A DNA stretch of 64,000 bases from Natrinema pallidum DSM 3751 (GTDB taxonomy: Archaea > Halobacteriota > Halobacteria > Halobacteriales > Natrialbaceae). The notes under the pieces were generated by a model. The model saw nothing but the letters and a program-made list of their open reading frames with translations. It was not told the DNA's origin and did not search any database. Positions 7,161 to 16,573 of the stretch are shown piece after piece. Numbering within the stretch: the first letter of the stretch is position 1; each line of letters begins with the position of its first letter. The stretch spans positions 7,945-71,944 of the forward strand of contig NZ_AOII01000044.1 of the NCBI RefSeq assembly GCF_000337615.1, given 5' to 3'. The translations under genes were made by a program, and so were the position numbers.

Positions 7161-10100
7161 ATGGTCGTCGCCGCGGTTCACACTGGAACGCTCGACGGCG
7201 CTACACGGAAGCCGGTCGCACTGCTACTCGGGGCAGTCGTCGTGCTGGGCGCTGTCAGCATCGGCGTGGTAATCTTCGACAGCACGACCCTCGGACTCGG
7301 ATTGGGGCCGGAGCCCGGGCTGGTCGTCTTCGGGCTCGCCGCGCGCAGCGGTCCCGATCGATCGACCGATATCGAACGACTAACCGACGATCTCCGTCGA
7401 TTCGTCTCACGTCTCGACGGCGACGCAGCCGCGTCGGCCGGCAACGATACCGATGCTGAGGACGCGACCATCGACGAGCCGATCGAGTTCACGATCGACC
7501 GGGACGACGAGATCGGCCGGCTCTCGGAAGCCGTCGACGACCTCGCGACCGTGGCCCGCACCCGCGACCGTCGTCTCGAGCAGGTCCGTGCGTTCACCGA
7601 TGATATGCTCGATGCCGTCACCGACATCGTCTACCTGCTCGACGAGGACGGGCAGGTACAGCGCTGGAACGAGGCGCTGGGCGCGGCATCGGGCTACTCG
7701 GACGCCGAAATCGGCGAGATGCACGCGCTTGACTTCTTCGACGAAGCGGATCACGAACTTGTCACGACCGCGATCGAGGACGTACTCGAGACGGGCGGTA
7801 CACGCGTCGAAGTGGCGTTACGAACGAAATCCGGCGAATCGATACCGTACGAGTTCGTCGCCTCGCCGCTCGACGATCCGGCCGGCAACGCGGTCATCGC
7901 CGGCATCGGCCGCGACATCAGCGACCGCAGGGCGAAAGAACAGCGCCTCGAGCGCCACGAGGCGTTCATGAACGATATCATCGACGCGTTAGACGACGTG
8001 TTCTACATCCTCGACGAGGACGGGAACCTCCGGCGCTGGAACGAGACGCTGGTCGAGGTATCGGGCTATTCGGACGCCGAGATCAGGGAGAGACACGCCC
8101 TGGATTTCTTCGACGAGGCGAACCAGGCAGTGATCCGGGACTCGATCGAGGATGCCTTCGAGACGGGCGATACGCACGTCGAAGCGGCGTTGCAAACGAA
8201 ATCCGGCGAATCGATACCGTACGAGTTCGTCGCCTCGGTGCTCGAGGACCCCGACGGCAACGCGGTCGAAGTCGGGATCGGCCGGGACATCACCGATCGC
8301 AAGGCAACGGAGCGGCGGCTTCGCGAGCGCGAAACGAGCCTCGAGCGGACCATGCACATGCTCGAGCAGTCCCAGCGGCTGGCCAACGTCGGGGCCTGGG
8401 AACTCGACGTCACCGCGGAGTCGCTCGAACCCCGGTGGACCGACGAGGTCAACCGAATCCACGGCCTGCCGCCCGACGCGGAGATCGGTCTGGATCGGGC
8501 CCTCGAGTTCTATCATCCGGCGGACCGGCCGCTGATCGAGGGGGCGATCGAGCGCGCGATCGAGGACGGCGAGCCGTACGATCTCGAAGTTCGTCTGGTC
8601 ACGGATGACGGGGAGCAGCGGTGGGTTCGGACGATCGGTGAACCCATCCGAGACGGCGAAGAGACCCCGCACCCCGACGACCGTCGGTCGGGGTCCGACG
8701 ACGGCGAAATCGTCAAGCTTCGGGGCTCGTTTCAGGATATCACCGAGCGCAAGGAGCGCGAACGGGAACTCGAGCGGTCCGAGACGATCATTCAGGCGCT
8801 GGACGAACTGGTGTACACGATCGACGAGACGGGGCACTTTACCTTCCTGAACGACGCTCTCACGTCGATCACCGGCTACGATCCCGAGGACCTGATCGGC
8901 GAGCACGTCTCGACCGTGATGGACGAGGACGACCTCGAGACGGCTCGCGACCGGGTCCGTGACCTGCTGCGTGCCGGGGACCCCTCTCGGACGTTCGAGA
9001 TGGAACTCGAGACCGTCGACGGCGACGTGATCGATACGGAGAACCACATGGCGCTGTTGCCGATGGCCGACGGCGAGTTCGCCGGAACCGCGGGCGTCAT
9101 CCGTGACATTACCGAGCGCAAGGAGCGCGAACGTGACCTCGAGCGCTTCGAGACGATCGTTCAGGCGCTGGACGAACTGGTGTATACGCTCGACGCCACG
9201 GGACGGTTCACCTTCCTGAACGACGCCGCCAAGCCGATACTCGGCTACGACCCCGAGGAGCTGATCGGTGAACACGCTGCAGCGATCATTCCATCGGACG
9301 ACATCGAACGGGCCCGGGACATGATTCGGGAACTGCTGCGGTTCGACGAGCCCTCTCGAACCGTCGAGATCATCCTCGAGACGGCCGATGACGAACGGAT
9401 CGATGCCGAAAACCACATCGCGCTGTTGCCGAGTTCCGAGGACGGGTTCGCCGGAACAGCGGGCGTCGTCCGGGACATCACCGATCGCAAGGAACGCGAA
9501 CGCGAACTCGAGCGAACGACGGAATTGCTCAAACAGGCCGAACGCCTCGCCGGCATCGGCGGCTGGGAACTCGACATCAGCGGGGACTCGCGGGAGGTGA
9601 CCTTCACCGACGGGCTGCGTCGCCTGTACGAACTCCCGTCCGACGTGACGCTCGATTCGGACCTGGCATCCTCGTTCCCCCATCCGGAGGATCGACCTGC
9701 CGTCCTCGAGATCGTCGACGCGGCGCTCGAGGACGGCGAGAGCTACGAGATCGAACACCGCATGCAGACGGTCGCGGGGAACGAGCGGTGGGTTCAGTCG
9801 ATCGGCGAGCCCGTCCGAGCGGACGGCCGCCGATCCGGCGGCCAGTCCGACGACATCGTCGGCGTCCGCGGGACGATTCAGGACATCACCGCGCACAAGG
9901 AACGCGAACTGGCACTCGAGTCGCTCCACAGCGCCGCCCGCGATCTGCTCGGAACCGAGACCGATACGGAGATCGCTGAGCTGGTCGTCGACACCGCCGC
10001 GGAGATCCTCGATGCCGCTGGCGTGGCCGTCTACCGGCTCGATTCCGACGTGAACCGGTTCGAGCCGGTCGTCTACACGGACGGGTTCGAGACGCTCTCT

Positions 10101-11624
10101 GACGGTCCGCCGTCGGTCGCCGTCGGCGACGACGATTCCGTCCTCTGGAACGCCTACGTAACGGGAACGGGGACCGTGGTCGACGATCCGATGTCGTTCG
10201 ATCAGTCGCGGGTCTTCGGCTCGGCGGTCGAGAGCGGAGCCGTCGTCCCGATCGGCGATCACGGCGTTTTCGCGGTCGCGTCGGGCGAGACCCCGATCGA
10301 CGCCGACGCCCGGCGACTGATCGAGACGCTCGTCGCCACGACCGAGGCCGCGTTCGACCGCCTCGAGAGCGAGGCCAGCCTCCGCGAGCGGGAAGCGGAG
10401 CTCGAGGAACGAAACCGGCGGCTCAACCGCCAGATCGAGAGCACGGAACTCATCAGGCGGATCGATCAGTTACTCATCGGGGCCGACAGCAGGGCCGAAA
10501 TCGAGCGCACCGTTCCCGACCGCCTGCTCGAGGCTGGCAACGTCGCGTTCGCGTGGATCGGGACCCTCGACGCCAGCGGCACGCGGCTCGAGCCCCGCGC
10601 CTGGGCCGGGCAGCGACAGACGTATTTGGACGACGTGTCCCTCGAGTACGACGCGTCGATGGAACCCGCCGTCCGAACCGCACGAACCGAAACCACGTCG
10701 GTCGTCTCGAACGCCGTCGAGGGGCTGCAGGGCGAGGGGTGGCGGCGACATGCCCTGGATTGTGGGTTCCAGTCGGTCATCAGCGTCCCGCTGTCCTACG
10801 CGGAGTACACCTACGGCGTGCTCACGGTGTACGCCGACGAGCCCGACGCGTTCGGGGACCTCGAGCGGACGGTGCTGACGGAACTCGGAGCGGGGATCGC
10901 GAACGCGATTACGGCGGTGAAAACGCGGGAGGCGCTCCACGCCGAGCGGTTGCTCGAACTCACGCTCCGGATCGGCGGCGCGGACGATCTGCTCTCTCGC
11001 ATCGCGACGGCCACGGGAGCCCGCGTCGAGTACGAGGGGCTCGGCTCACACTCGACCGACGAGACGCTGTTGTTCTTCGAAACGAGCGGCGTCCCGGCCG
11101 ACGACGTGCGGTCGGTACTCGACGACCTCGTCTCGGTCACCGACTATCGGCTGCTCACCGAGGCCGACGACGAGTGTCGCTTCGAGGCGACCGTCGCCGG
11201 CGATGTCGTCGCCTCGCGGCTGGTCCGCCACGGTGCCAGCCCGCGCTCGATGCACGCGACCGACGACGGCATCGAGGTGACCGTCGATGTCCCGACGGGA
11301 ACCGATGTCCGCGAGTTCGTCGAGACGCTTCGGGATCAGTACGCGACCGTCGAACTGCAGGCTCGCCACCACGTCGAGCGCTCGATGGGAACGGGGAGCG
11401 AACTCGTGACTTCCCTGTTCGACGCCCTCACGGATCGGCAACTCGAGGTGTTGCGGACGGCCTACTTTGCCGGCTTCTTCGACTGGCCTCGAGAGAGCAC
11501 CGGCGAGGAGATCGCTGCGATGCTCGACGTGACGCAGCCGACGGTCAACCGACACCTGCGGATCGGCCAGCAGCGGGTGTTGGCACGGTTGTTCGAGGAC
11601 GAACTGCTGACGACTGGGGAATGA
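7161..11624 (+). CDS. Multi-PAS/GAF Bat-type transcriptional regulator (HTH_10)
   Basis: A 1487-residue regulator. In order: a hydrophobic segment (about 17-39) that may anchor it in the membrane, a linker with a HAMP-like DEIGRLSEAVDDL, six PAS/PAC modules (about 143-262, 265-385, 395-532, 537-655, 659-777, 785-915, each ending in a DIT(D/E)RK-like coil), two GAF-like domains (about 920-1070 and 1090-1255), a Bat-type domain, and a C-terminal HTH_10 (about 1420-1475, LTDRQLEVLRTAYFAGFFDW and TGEEIAAMLDVTQPTVNRHL). There is no histidine kinase core. It resembles bacterio-opsin activator (Bat) proteins, which sense redox or light cues and bind promoters. The targets are unknown; none is obvious nearby. 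PAS modules 1/2, 4/5 and 3/6 are close pairs, so internal duplication built this gene. Confidence 0.88.
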   Translation: MVVAAVHTGTLDGATRKPVALLLGAVVVLGAVSIGVVIFDSTTLGLGLGPEPGLVVFGLAARSGPDRSTDIERLTDDLRRFVSRLDGDAAASAGNDTDAEDATIDEPIEFTIDRDDEIGRLSEAVDDLATVARTRDRRLEQVRAFTDDMLDAVTDIVYLLDEDGQVQRWNEALGAASGYSDAEIGEMHALDFFDEADHELVTTAIEDVLETGGTRVEVALRTKSGESIPYEFVASPLDDPAGNAVIAGIGRDISDRRAKEQRLERHEAFMNDIIDALDDVFYILDEDGNLRRWNETLVEVSGYSDAEIRERHALDFFDEANQAVIRDSIEDAFETGDTHVEAALQTKSGESIPYEFVASVLEDPDGNAVEVGIGRDITDRKATERRLRERETSLERTMHMLEQSQRLANVGAWELDVTAESLEPRWTDEVNRIHGLPPDAEIGLDRALEFYHPADRPLIEGAIERAIEDGEPYDLEVRLVTDDGEQRWVRTIGEPIRDGEETPHPDDRRSGSDDGEIVKLRGSFQDITERKERERELERSETIIQALDELVYTIDETGHFTFLNDALTSITGYDPEDLIGEHVSTVMDEDDLETARDRVRDLLRAGDPSRTFEMELETVDGDVIDTENHMALLPMADGEFAGTAGVIRDITERKERERDLERFETIVQALDELVYTLDATGRFTFLNDAAKPILGYDPEELIGEHAAAIIPSDDIERARDMIRELLRFDEPSRTVEIILETADDERIDAENHIALLPSSEDGFAGTAGVVRDITDRKERERELERTTELLKQAERLAGIGGWELDISGDSREVTFTDGLRRLYELPSDVTLDSDLASSFPHPEDRPAVLEIVDAALEDGESYEIEHRMQTVAGNERWVQSIGEPVRADGRRSGGQSDDIVGVRGTIQDITAHKERELALESLHSAARDLLGTETDTEIAELVVDTAAEILDAAGVAVYRLDSDVNRFEPVVYTDGFETLSDGPPSVAVGDDDSVLWNAYVTGTGTVVDDPMSFDQSRVFGSAVESGAVVPIGDHGVFAVASGETPIDADARRLIETLVATTEAAFDRLESEASLREREAELEERNRRLNRQIESTELIRRIDQLLIGADSRAEIERTVPDRLLEAGNVAFAWIGTLDASGTRLEPRAWAGQRQTYLDDVSLEYDASMEPAVRTARTETTSVVSNAVEGLQGEGWRRHALDCGFQSVISVPLSYAEYTYGVLTVYADEPDAFGDLERTVLTELGAGIANAITAVKTREALHAERLLELTLRIGGADDLLSRIATATGARVEYEGLGSHSTDETLLFFETSGVPADDVRSVLDDLVSVTDYRLLTEADDECRFEATVAGDVVASRLVRHGASPRSMHATDDGIEVTVDVPTGTDVREFVETLRDQYATVELQARHHVERSMGTGSELVTSLFDALTDRQLEVLRTAYFAGFFDWPRESTGEEIAAMLDVTQPTVNRHLRIGQQRVLARLFEDELLTTGE
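7823..8237 (+). repeat. Duplicated PAS modules with a 43-nt exact repeat
   Basis: The segments 7823-7865 and 8195-8237 are identical over 43 nt at a spacing of 372 nt (124 codons), and flanking sequence is also similar (GYSDAEIxExHALDFFDEA in both). This marks a relatively recent duplication, or gene conversion, of the first two PAS modules. Confidence 0.85.
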
Positions 11625-11698
11625 CCGTCCGGACGGCCCCCGGCCGACCCGTTTCCGAGAGAGGAACGCCCAAGGGGCCGGTGGTCGTAGCCGCGCCC

Positions 11699-12511
11699 AT
11701 GGAACCATCCGACCGGCAGCGCCAGGACGGGCCGCTCCGATCGACACTCATCGCCGTCGGACTGACGGCGTTCGGCCTTCTCGCCGCGAATCTGGCCACG
11801 CTTCCGGCCATCGCGCTCGATCCGTTGCTGATCGAGTCGCCGGCGGAGGCGTCGATCACCGCCCGAACGGTATTCATGATCCTGAACTTCCTTGGATTCG
11901 CCCTTGCCGGCGGGCTCTATCTCGCCGTGACCGACCGCGGCTGGTCGTACGTCGACCTGCGGGCCCCGACGAGGCGGGGGTGGCTGTACGTCGTCGGCGG
12001 TATCGTCGGCATCATCGCGTTCTACGTCCTCGTCAACGCCGCCGTCCAGTTGCTTTCCCTGCCGTCGGCCGACAACCAGGTCATGTCGCTCATCGATAAC
12101 GATCCGCAGATGGTGCTGATCATGATCGGCATCGTCTTCTTCTTCAACGCGCCGGCCGAGGAGTTCCTCTTCCGGAACGTCGTGCAAAAGCGCCTCTACG
12201 ACGCCTTTAGCCGGACGAACGCGATCGTCATCGCCAGCGCGATCTTCGCGCTCGTCCACCTGCTGTCGTACGCCCTGCTGTCCGAGTCGCGGCTCGCGAC
12301 CGTGGTCCCCATCGTCGTCGTCTTCGGCGGCGCGCTCATCTTCGGCTTCCTCTATGCCAAAACGGACAACCTCTTCGTTCCGATCGCCGCCCACGCCGTG
12401 TTCAACGCCCTCCAGTTCGGCCTGCTCTACATCGCACTGCAGTACGATCTCGAGGAACCGGAGGCCGCCACGTCGCTGCTCGTCGCGGTCGTCGCGACCG
12501 CCCTCCCGTAA
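11699..12511 (+). CDS. CPBP-family intramembrane metalloprotease
   Basis: A 270-residue membrane protein with about seven or eight helices. It carries the CPBP (Abi/CAAX-protease-like) motifs: FNAPAEEFLFRNVVQKRLYD with the Glu-Glu-x3-Arg signature, FALVHLLSYALL supplying a His, and PIAAHAVFNALQF supplying a His and Asn. Members cleave prenylated or other membrane substrates, or act in peptide immunity; the substrate here is unknown. The ATG at 11699 (MEPSDRQ) is chosen because the frame upstream of it reads through the preceding gene in an alternative frame and is not protein-like. It lies about 75 bp after the Bat-type gene and may be cotranscribed. Confidence 0.85.
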   Translation: MEPSDRQRQDGPLRSTLIAVGLTAFGLLAANLATLPAIALDPLLIESPAEASITARTVFMILNFLGFALAGGLYLAVTDRGWSYVDLRAPTRRGWLYVVGGIVGIIAFYVLVNAAVQLLSLPSADNQVMSLIDNDPQMVLIMIGIVFFFNAPAEEFLFRNVVQKRLYDAFSRTNAIVIASAIFALVHLLSYALLSESRLATVVPIVVVFGGALIFGFLYAKTDNLFVPIAAHAVFNALQFGLLYIALQYDLEEPEAATSLLVAVVATALP

Positions 12512-12566
12512 TCGCCCCCCGGATCGGGTCCGATTCTTTAATATCGCCGGACGGTGAGAGGGTGGT

Positions 12567-13085
12567 ATGTCCCAGGCGAAGGGTGACCGTCGCGAGCGGG
12601 AACTCGTCAACGAACTCGACGAGGCCGGCTTCGCGGTGATGCGCGCGCCCGCGAGCGGCTCCGCGACCGACCGCGACCTCCCCGACGTGCTCGCCGGCGA
12701 CGGCGAGCAGTTCTACGCGATCGAGGCGAAATCGAGTTCGGGCGATCCGATCTATCTCACCGGCGAGGAAGTCGAAGCGCTGACGTTCTTCGCCCGGAAC
12801 TTCGGCGCGAAACCCCGCATCGGCGTCCGCTTCGACCGCGAGGACTGGTACTTCTTCCACCCCGGGGACCTCTACGTCACCGACGGCGGCAACTACCGCG
12901 TCAAGAAGGAGACCGCACTGGCCGAGGGCACCGACTTCCCCGAGTTTACCGGCCGGTCGGAGAAGGTCACGCTCGAGGAGGTCGGCGACGGCGACGACGG
13001 CCCGGACGAGGAGATCGTCCGCGTCCTGAACGCGGTCGAACAGGGCGTCATGGATGTCGACGAGGCCGCGGGTCTGCTCGAGTAA
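12567..13085 (+). CDS. hjc: Holliday junction resolvase Hjc
   Basis: A 172-residue protein with the archaeal Hjc nuclease core in the first 110 residues: [20 protein letters not shown] with the catalytic Glu, [12 protein letters not shown] with the Asp, and [16 protein letters not shown] with the E-x-K. It resolves four-way DNA junctions during recombination and fork repair. The C-terminal 60 residues are an acidic extension common in haloarchaeal versions. The TATA-like TTTAATA lies about 27 nt before the ATG, so the transcript is leaderless or nearly so. It stands alone, convergent with the SWIM zinc finger gene. Confidence 0.93.
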   Translation: MSQAKGDRRERELVNELDEAGFAVMRAPASGSATDRDLPDVLAGDGEQFYAIEAKSSSGDPIYLTGEEVEALTFFARNFGAKPRIGVRFDREDWYFFHPGDLYVTDGGNYRVKKETALAEGTDFPEFTGRSEKVTLEEVGDGDDGPDEEIVRVLNAVEQGVMDVDEAAGLLE

Positions 13086-13211
13086 GCCACGCGGCGAGTG
13101 CGAGCCGTCTGTGGCCCGCCTTGGCCGCGCTCGGTGCGCCGATTACGACTCGAACTGTACGCTGATCGCCCTACTCCGGCGCGGAAGCGATCGCGCTGGA
13201 TGGCCCGACTC

Positions 13212-13844
13212 TCACGCCGAGTCGGTGACTCGTCGCAGCCGCGTCCGCGGGAAGACGTAGACCTTCAGCGATGCGGGGACGACGCCGTTGCTGGCGACTG
13301 TGGCGTGGTGGTAGACCGCGCCGACGACGGGAACGTCCGGCTCGTAGGCCTCGTTCGTCCCGTACTCGGCGACGGTACAGCCGGCCGCCTCGAGTTCGAC
13401 GGCATCGGCTCGCAGTTCCGAGACGTCGACGACGGTGAGACGGTCGCCCGTCTCGCGGTCGACGACGACATCGCCCGGGGCGATCGCGTGTTCGGTACAG
13501 TAATACGGGCCGGACGCGTCCTCGTCGACGACTATCGGCTCGTCGCAGTCGTGACACGCGACGGCGATCTCGCCCGGTGGCGGGGTACGCCCGCCCGTGA
13601 TCTCGATCGCGACCCGGCGCACGTGCTTGCAACGGACCCCGCGGAAGACGTGATCCGGACAGGTGCACCGCCCCGCCTCGAGATCGACGAGATAGGTGTG
13701 GTCGCTCGCGGACTCGACCTCGTAGAGGCCGTCGCCGAGCGGGCGCACCGACATCGGCTCGGTGCGCGCGCGGCGCGATCGCTCCGTGAGGTGGTCCGGA
13801 GACGGGACTGGCAGCGGTGCTTTCGGTGACGCTGTTGTTTTCAT
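13212..13844 (-). CDS. SWIM zinc finger protein
   Basis: A 210-residue protein. Residues about 32-80 hold a SWIM motif, LEAGRCTCPDHVFRGVRCKH (CxCx11CxH), the zinc-binding form found in proteins that contact DNA or other proteins. A second zinc-ribbon-like cluster follows (VACHDCDEPIVVDEDASGPY then YCTEH), and the C-terminal half has a beta-rich domain with no recognised family. ATG 13844 (MKTTASPKAPLPVPSPDH) is chosen as the first plausible start; an in-frame ATG further upstream extends only into non-coding-like sequence. No partner gene is adjacent, and the role is unknown. Confidence 0.78.
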   Translation of the reverse strand: MKTTASPKAPLPVPSPDHLTERSRRARTEPMSVRPLGDGLYEVESASDHTYLVDLEAGRCTCPDHVFRGVRCKHVRRVAIEITGGRTPPPGEIAVACHDCDEPIVVDEDASGPYYCTEHAIAPGDVVVDRETGDRLTVVDVSELRADAVELEAAGCTVAEYGTNEAYEPDVPVVGAVYHHATVASNGVVPASLKVYVFPRTRLRRVTDSA

Positions 13845-14028
13845 GGATGCGTCGAAGGGGAACCTCGCTGGTCGGCTGGCTATTCGGTGTCGGTAGGGGC
13901 TCGGGAATCTTAACCGCCCCGCCTGCGATCGCAAGGGCGGCGTTTATGCGGGTGATCGTTTCGGATCAGTCGCCGCTCGAGGCCCCCTTCGAAGCGCTTT
14001 TCACCGGGCCGGAGAAAGCGATTAGCCA

Positions 14029-14298
14029 ATGGTCGAACGCGAACAGGTCATCGAAATCGGCGTGGCCGTCGCTGCCGTCGCCGTGATGCTGGCAGCCATG
14101 CTCACCATCGGGTCCGCCTACGGAGCCGAGAACAGTACGCTCTCACCCACGGGTGGGCAGATGCTCGTCGGCGTGATCATCGGCTTCATCTTCCTGATGA
14201 CCGCGGTCGGCGTCGGACTGGCCTACACGCTGAACGATCCCGAGGACGATCTCGACGCGAGCGATGACGAGAACGGCGACGCGCAGGGAACGGCCTGA
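14029..14298 (+). CDS. Small two-helix membrane protein
   Basis: An 89-residue protein with two predicted transmembrane helices (about 10-32 and 44-68: MLVGVIIGFIFLMTAVGVGL) and an acidic cytoplasmic tail. It is of the kind found as a small conserved hypothetical next to the primase large-subunit gene in haloarchaea, here convergent with priL. I do not know its function. The codon use and acidic tail agree with a real gene. Confidence 0.72.
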   Translation: MVEREQVIEIGVAVAAVAVMLAAMLTIGSAYGAENSTLSPTGGQMLVGVIIGFIFLMTAVGVGLAYTLNDPEDDLDASDDENGDAQGTA

Positions 14299-14370
14299 GA
14301 CCGTCGAGATGCTTTCGTTCGTTGCCCGACCGTCGCCGCCCCCGACCGCCGCTCCGACTTCGAAACGCCG

Positions 14371-15459
14371 TCAGTCCCCGCTCGCGGACTGGCCGTCGGT
14401 CTCGTTTTCCCGCCAGTCCTCGAGTTCCTCGTCGTCGGCGTCGTCGATCCGCTGTTCGTAGTACGCCATCGGGTGGGGAATGCGCTCACAGAGATCGTCC
14501 TTGTTGACGCAGTCGCCGTAGGACTGCATGGTCGCACAGGAGGGCGCGGAGTACTCCGTCGGCGAACTGTCCCCGCGGATGTGGTCGGTCTGATAGCGGG
14601 TCATCTCCTCGCCGAACGACGAGTTGACTCGGTAGAGGTCGACGATCTCGTCGGTCGTCATGCCGATACTCGTCAGGAAGGCGGTGATCGCAAAGCGGGA
14701 GTGATGGGAGAGGTGTTCGCCCTTCTGAATCTGATCGAGCAGTGCCTTCATACAGGGCGGGAACAGGTCCGGCACGACGGTGTCGATATCCTGGGTGAGA
14801 TCGAGGTCCGCCAACACCTCTCGGATCTCGGCGGCGTCGTCCTCGAGGCCGGTCCCGATCGTCTCGGGGACGTCGAATGGAAGCCCGTCCTCGATACGGC
14901 TCCGGATCGCCTCCCGCAGAAGCGTCAGGAGGGCGTCCTCGTCGACGGGCACGTCGCCCGCGTTCAGCGGCTGATTGACGAGTCGCCACTCGTCGTCCCA
15001 CAGGTCCGCCGCCAGCGGCAGATAGGTGCCGACGTCGATCCGGTAGCCGTCGTCGCCGCCCGACTCGCGGACGGCGTCCTGCAGGTCGAACTCAGCGAGC
15101 AGGTCCTCGAGCGCGAGCCCCGTCGACTCGACGCTTTTCAGTTCGGTGGTGTCGGCCATGTCGGTGGTGAACCGCTCGTAGGCCGTCGCGGCCTCGGCGC
15201 GGGCGTACTTGCGGACGAGCACGCGTTCGCCGACCATCGAAACGAGCACCCGTGCGACCGGGTAGGAGAGCAACTCGATGCGGGCGTCGCGGTGTGGGTC
15301 CCCGGTCGACCCCGCCTCGAGCGCGGTAATAACGCGTTGGCGCGCGCGGTCGACGACCGCCCGGTCCTGCTCGACGACGGTTGCAAGATCGACCGCCTCC
15401 GTCGCGACGGACTCGCGGGCCGCCTCGAGAAACGGGTACCGGGCGTGGAGTCGCTGCAT
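14371..15459 (-). CDS. priL: DNA primase large subunit PriL
   Basis: A 362-residue archaeal primase regulatory subunit. It pairs with the catalytic small subunit PriS to make primers for replication; the C-terminal half binds an iron-sulfur cluster. That half contains the expected cysteines: LFPPCMKALLDQIQKGEHLS, then SAPSCATMQSYGDCVNKDDL with a following Cys, and it ends in an acidic tail. The N-terminal helical region starts MQRLHARYPFLEAARESV. The ATG at 15459 has a GTTTATC box about 28 nt upstream. priS is not in the window. Confidence 0.92.
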   Translation of the reverse strand: MQRLHARYPFLEAARESVATEAVDLATVVEQDRAVVDRARQRVITALEAGSTGDPHRDARIELLSYPVARVLVSMVGERVLVRKYARAEAATAYERFTTDMADTTELKSVESTGLALEDLLAEFDLQDAVRESGGDDGYRIDVGTYLPLAADLWDDEWRLVNQPLNAGDVPVDEDALLTLLREAIRSRIEDGLPFDVPETIGTGLEDDAAEIREVLADLDLTQDIDTVVPDLFPPCMKALLDQIQKGEHLSHHSRFAITAFLTSIGMTTDEIVDLYRVNSSFGEEMTRYQTDHIRGDSSPTEYSAPSCATMQSYGDCVNKDDLCERIPHPMAYYEQRIDDADDEELEDWRENETDGQSASGD

Positions 15460-15677
15460 CGGTAAGACGATTTTACTCCGACGGGATAAACGCGCTGATT
15501 ATCCTAATCACGTGTTATCAGCGACGCTGGGGTCGCCGGCTCGCTATCGGGCCCGGTCGTCGCCGGTACTGTCGGAGTCCGCCCGTCACGGCGGGGCAAA
15601 CCGAAGTCCCCGGCCAGTGACGTCGAGCCGACCGTCGGAGGATCGATTTCAAGGGCGTTCGACACGTCGGGTCGGAC

Positions 15678-16547
15678 ATGCCACAGGCGACGAGAGACGG
15701 CGTGTCGATCTATTACGAGTACGAGCGGAGCGACGGTGAGGGCAGGTCGCCGGTCGTCTTCGTACAGGGGCTCGGGTTCGGACGGTGGATGTGGCGCTGG
15801 CAGCGTGAGGCCGTCGCCGACGAATACGACGTGGTCGCCCCCGACAACCGGGGGACCGGCCGCTCGGCTGTCGGCCTCCCGCCGCTCGTTGCGCGCCTCC
15901 CCAGGACGCTTCGAGGGCTCGTGTTGCTCAAGTTGGCCGGCTACTCGATCGGCGGGCTGGCGGCCGATCTCGAGGCCGTCCTCGACGACGCGGGGATCTA
16001 CGACGCCCACGTCGTCGGCACGAGCATGGGCGGGATGATCGCCCAGCAATACGCCCTCGAGTACTCCCGGGCGAAGTCGCTGACGCTGTGCTGTACGAGC
16101 CACGGCGGCCCCGATGCCGCTCCGGTCCCCGACGAGACACAGGCACACATGTTCGACACCCCCGACGGAGCCAGCCAGCGGGAGACGCTCCGCCACCGGA
16201 TGCGACCCGCGTTCAACGAGCGGTTCACGAACCGGAACCCCCACCTCATCGATCGGCTCCTCGAGTGGCGACTCGAACAGGACGCCGACGACCCGGCTCG
16301 CGAGGCCCAGGCCGCCGCAGTCCAGAACTTCGACGTCAGCGGCCGTCTCGACGGGCTTCGCGTGCCGACGCTGATCCTCCACGGGACGGCCGATCGGGTC
16401 GTCCCCGTCGAGAACGCGCGGCTCCTCGAAGAGCAAATCGCGGACAGCCGCCTCGAACTCGTCGAGGGCGGCTCACACCTGTTCTTCATCGAAGACGCCG
16501 ACGAAGTCACCGAGACGGTGCTGTCGTTCATCGACGCACAGGACTGA
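15678..16547 (+). CDS. Alpha/beta-fold hydrolase
   Basis: A 289-residue soluble hydrolase of the alpha/beta superfamily. The oxyanion-side loop VVFVQGLGFGRWMW, the nucleophile elbow VVGTSMGGMIAQQYAL (Ser), the acid loop LILHGTADRVVPVEN (Asp) and the base GGSHLFFIED (His) complete a catalytic triad. A cap of about 80 residues lies between elbow and acid. The family includes esterases, haloperoxidase-like and epoxide-hydrolase-like enzymes, and the substrate cannot be named. It is a single-gene unit, convergent with the large subtilase gene, with only 26 bp between stop codons. Confidence 0.85.
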   Translation: MPQATRDGVSIYYEYERSDGEGRSPVVFVQGLGFGRWMWRWQREAVADEYDVVAPDNRGTGRSAVGLPPLVARLPRTLRGLVLLKLAGYSIGGLAADLEAVLDDAGIYDAHVVGTSMGGMIAQQYALEYSRAKSLTLCCTSHGGPDAAPVPDETQAHMFDTPDGASQRETLRHRMRPAFNERFTNRNPHLIDRLLEWRLEQDADDPAREAQAAAVQNFDVSGRLDGLRVPTLILHGTADRVVPVENARLLEEQIADSRLELVEGGSHLFFIEDADEVTETVLSFIDAQD

Positions 16548-16573
16548 CCGCCGGACTCGAGCGGGGACGGGGA

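Noticed and set aside
10553-11698. Long N-terminal extension of the CPBP protease frame
   Set aside because: Its residues are Arg-rich and overlap the Bat-type gene in another frame; the true start is ATG 11699.
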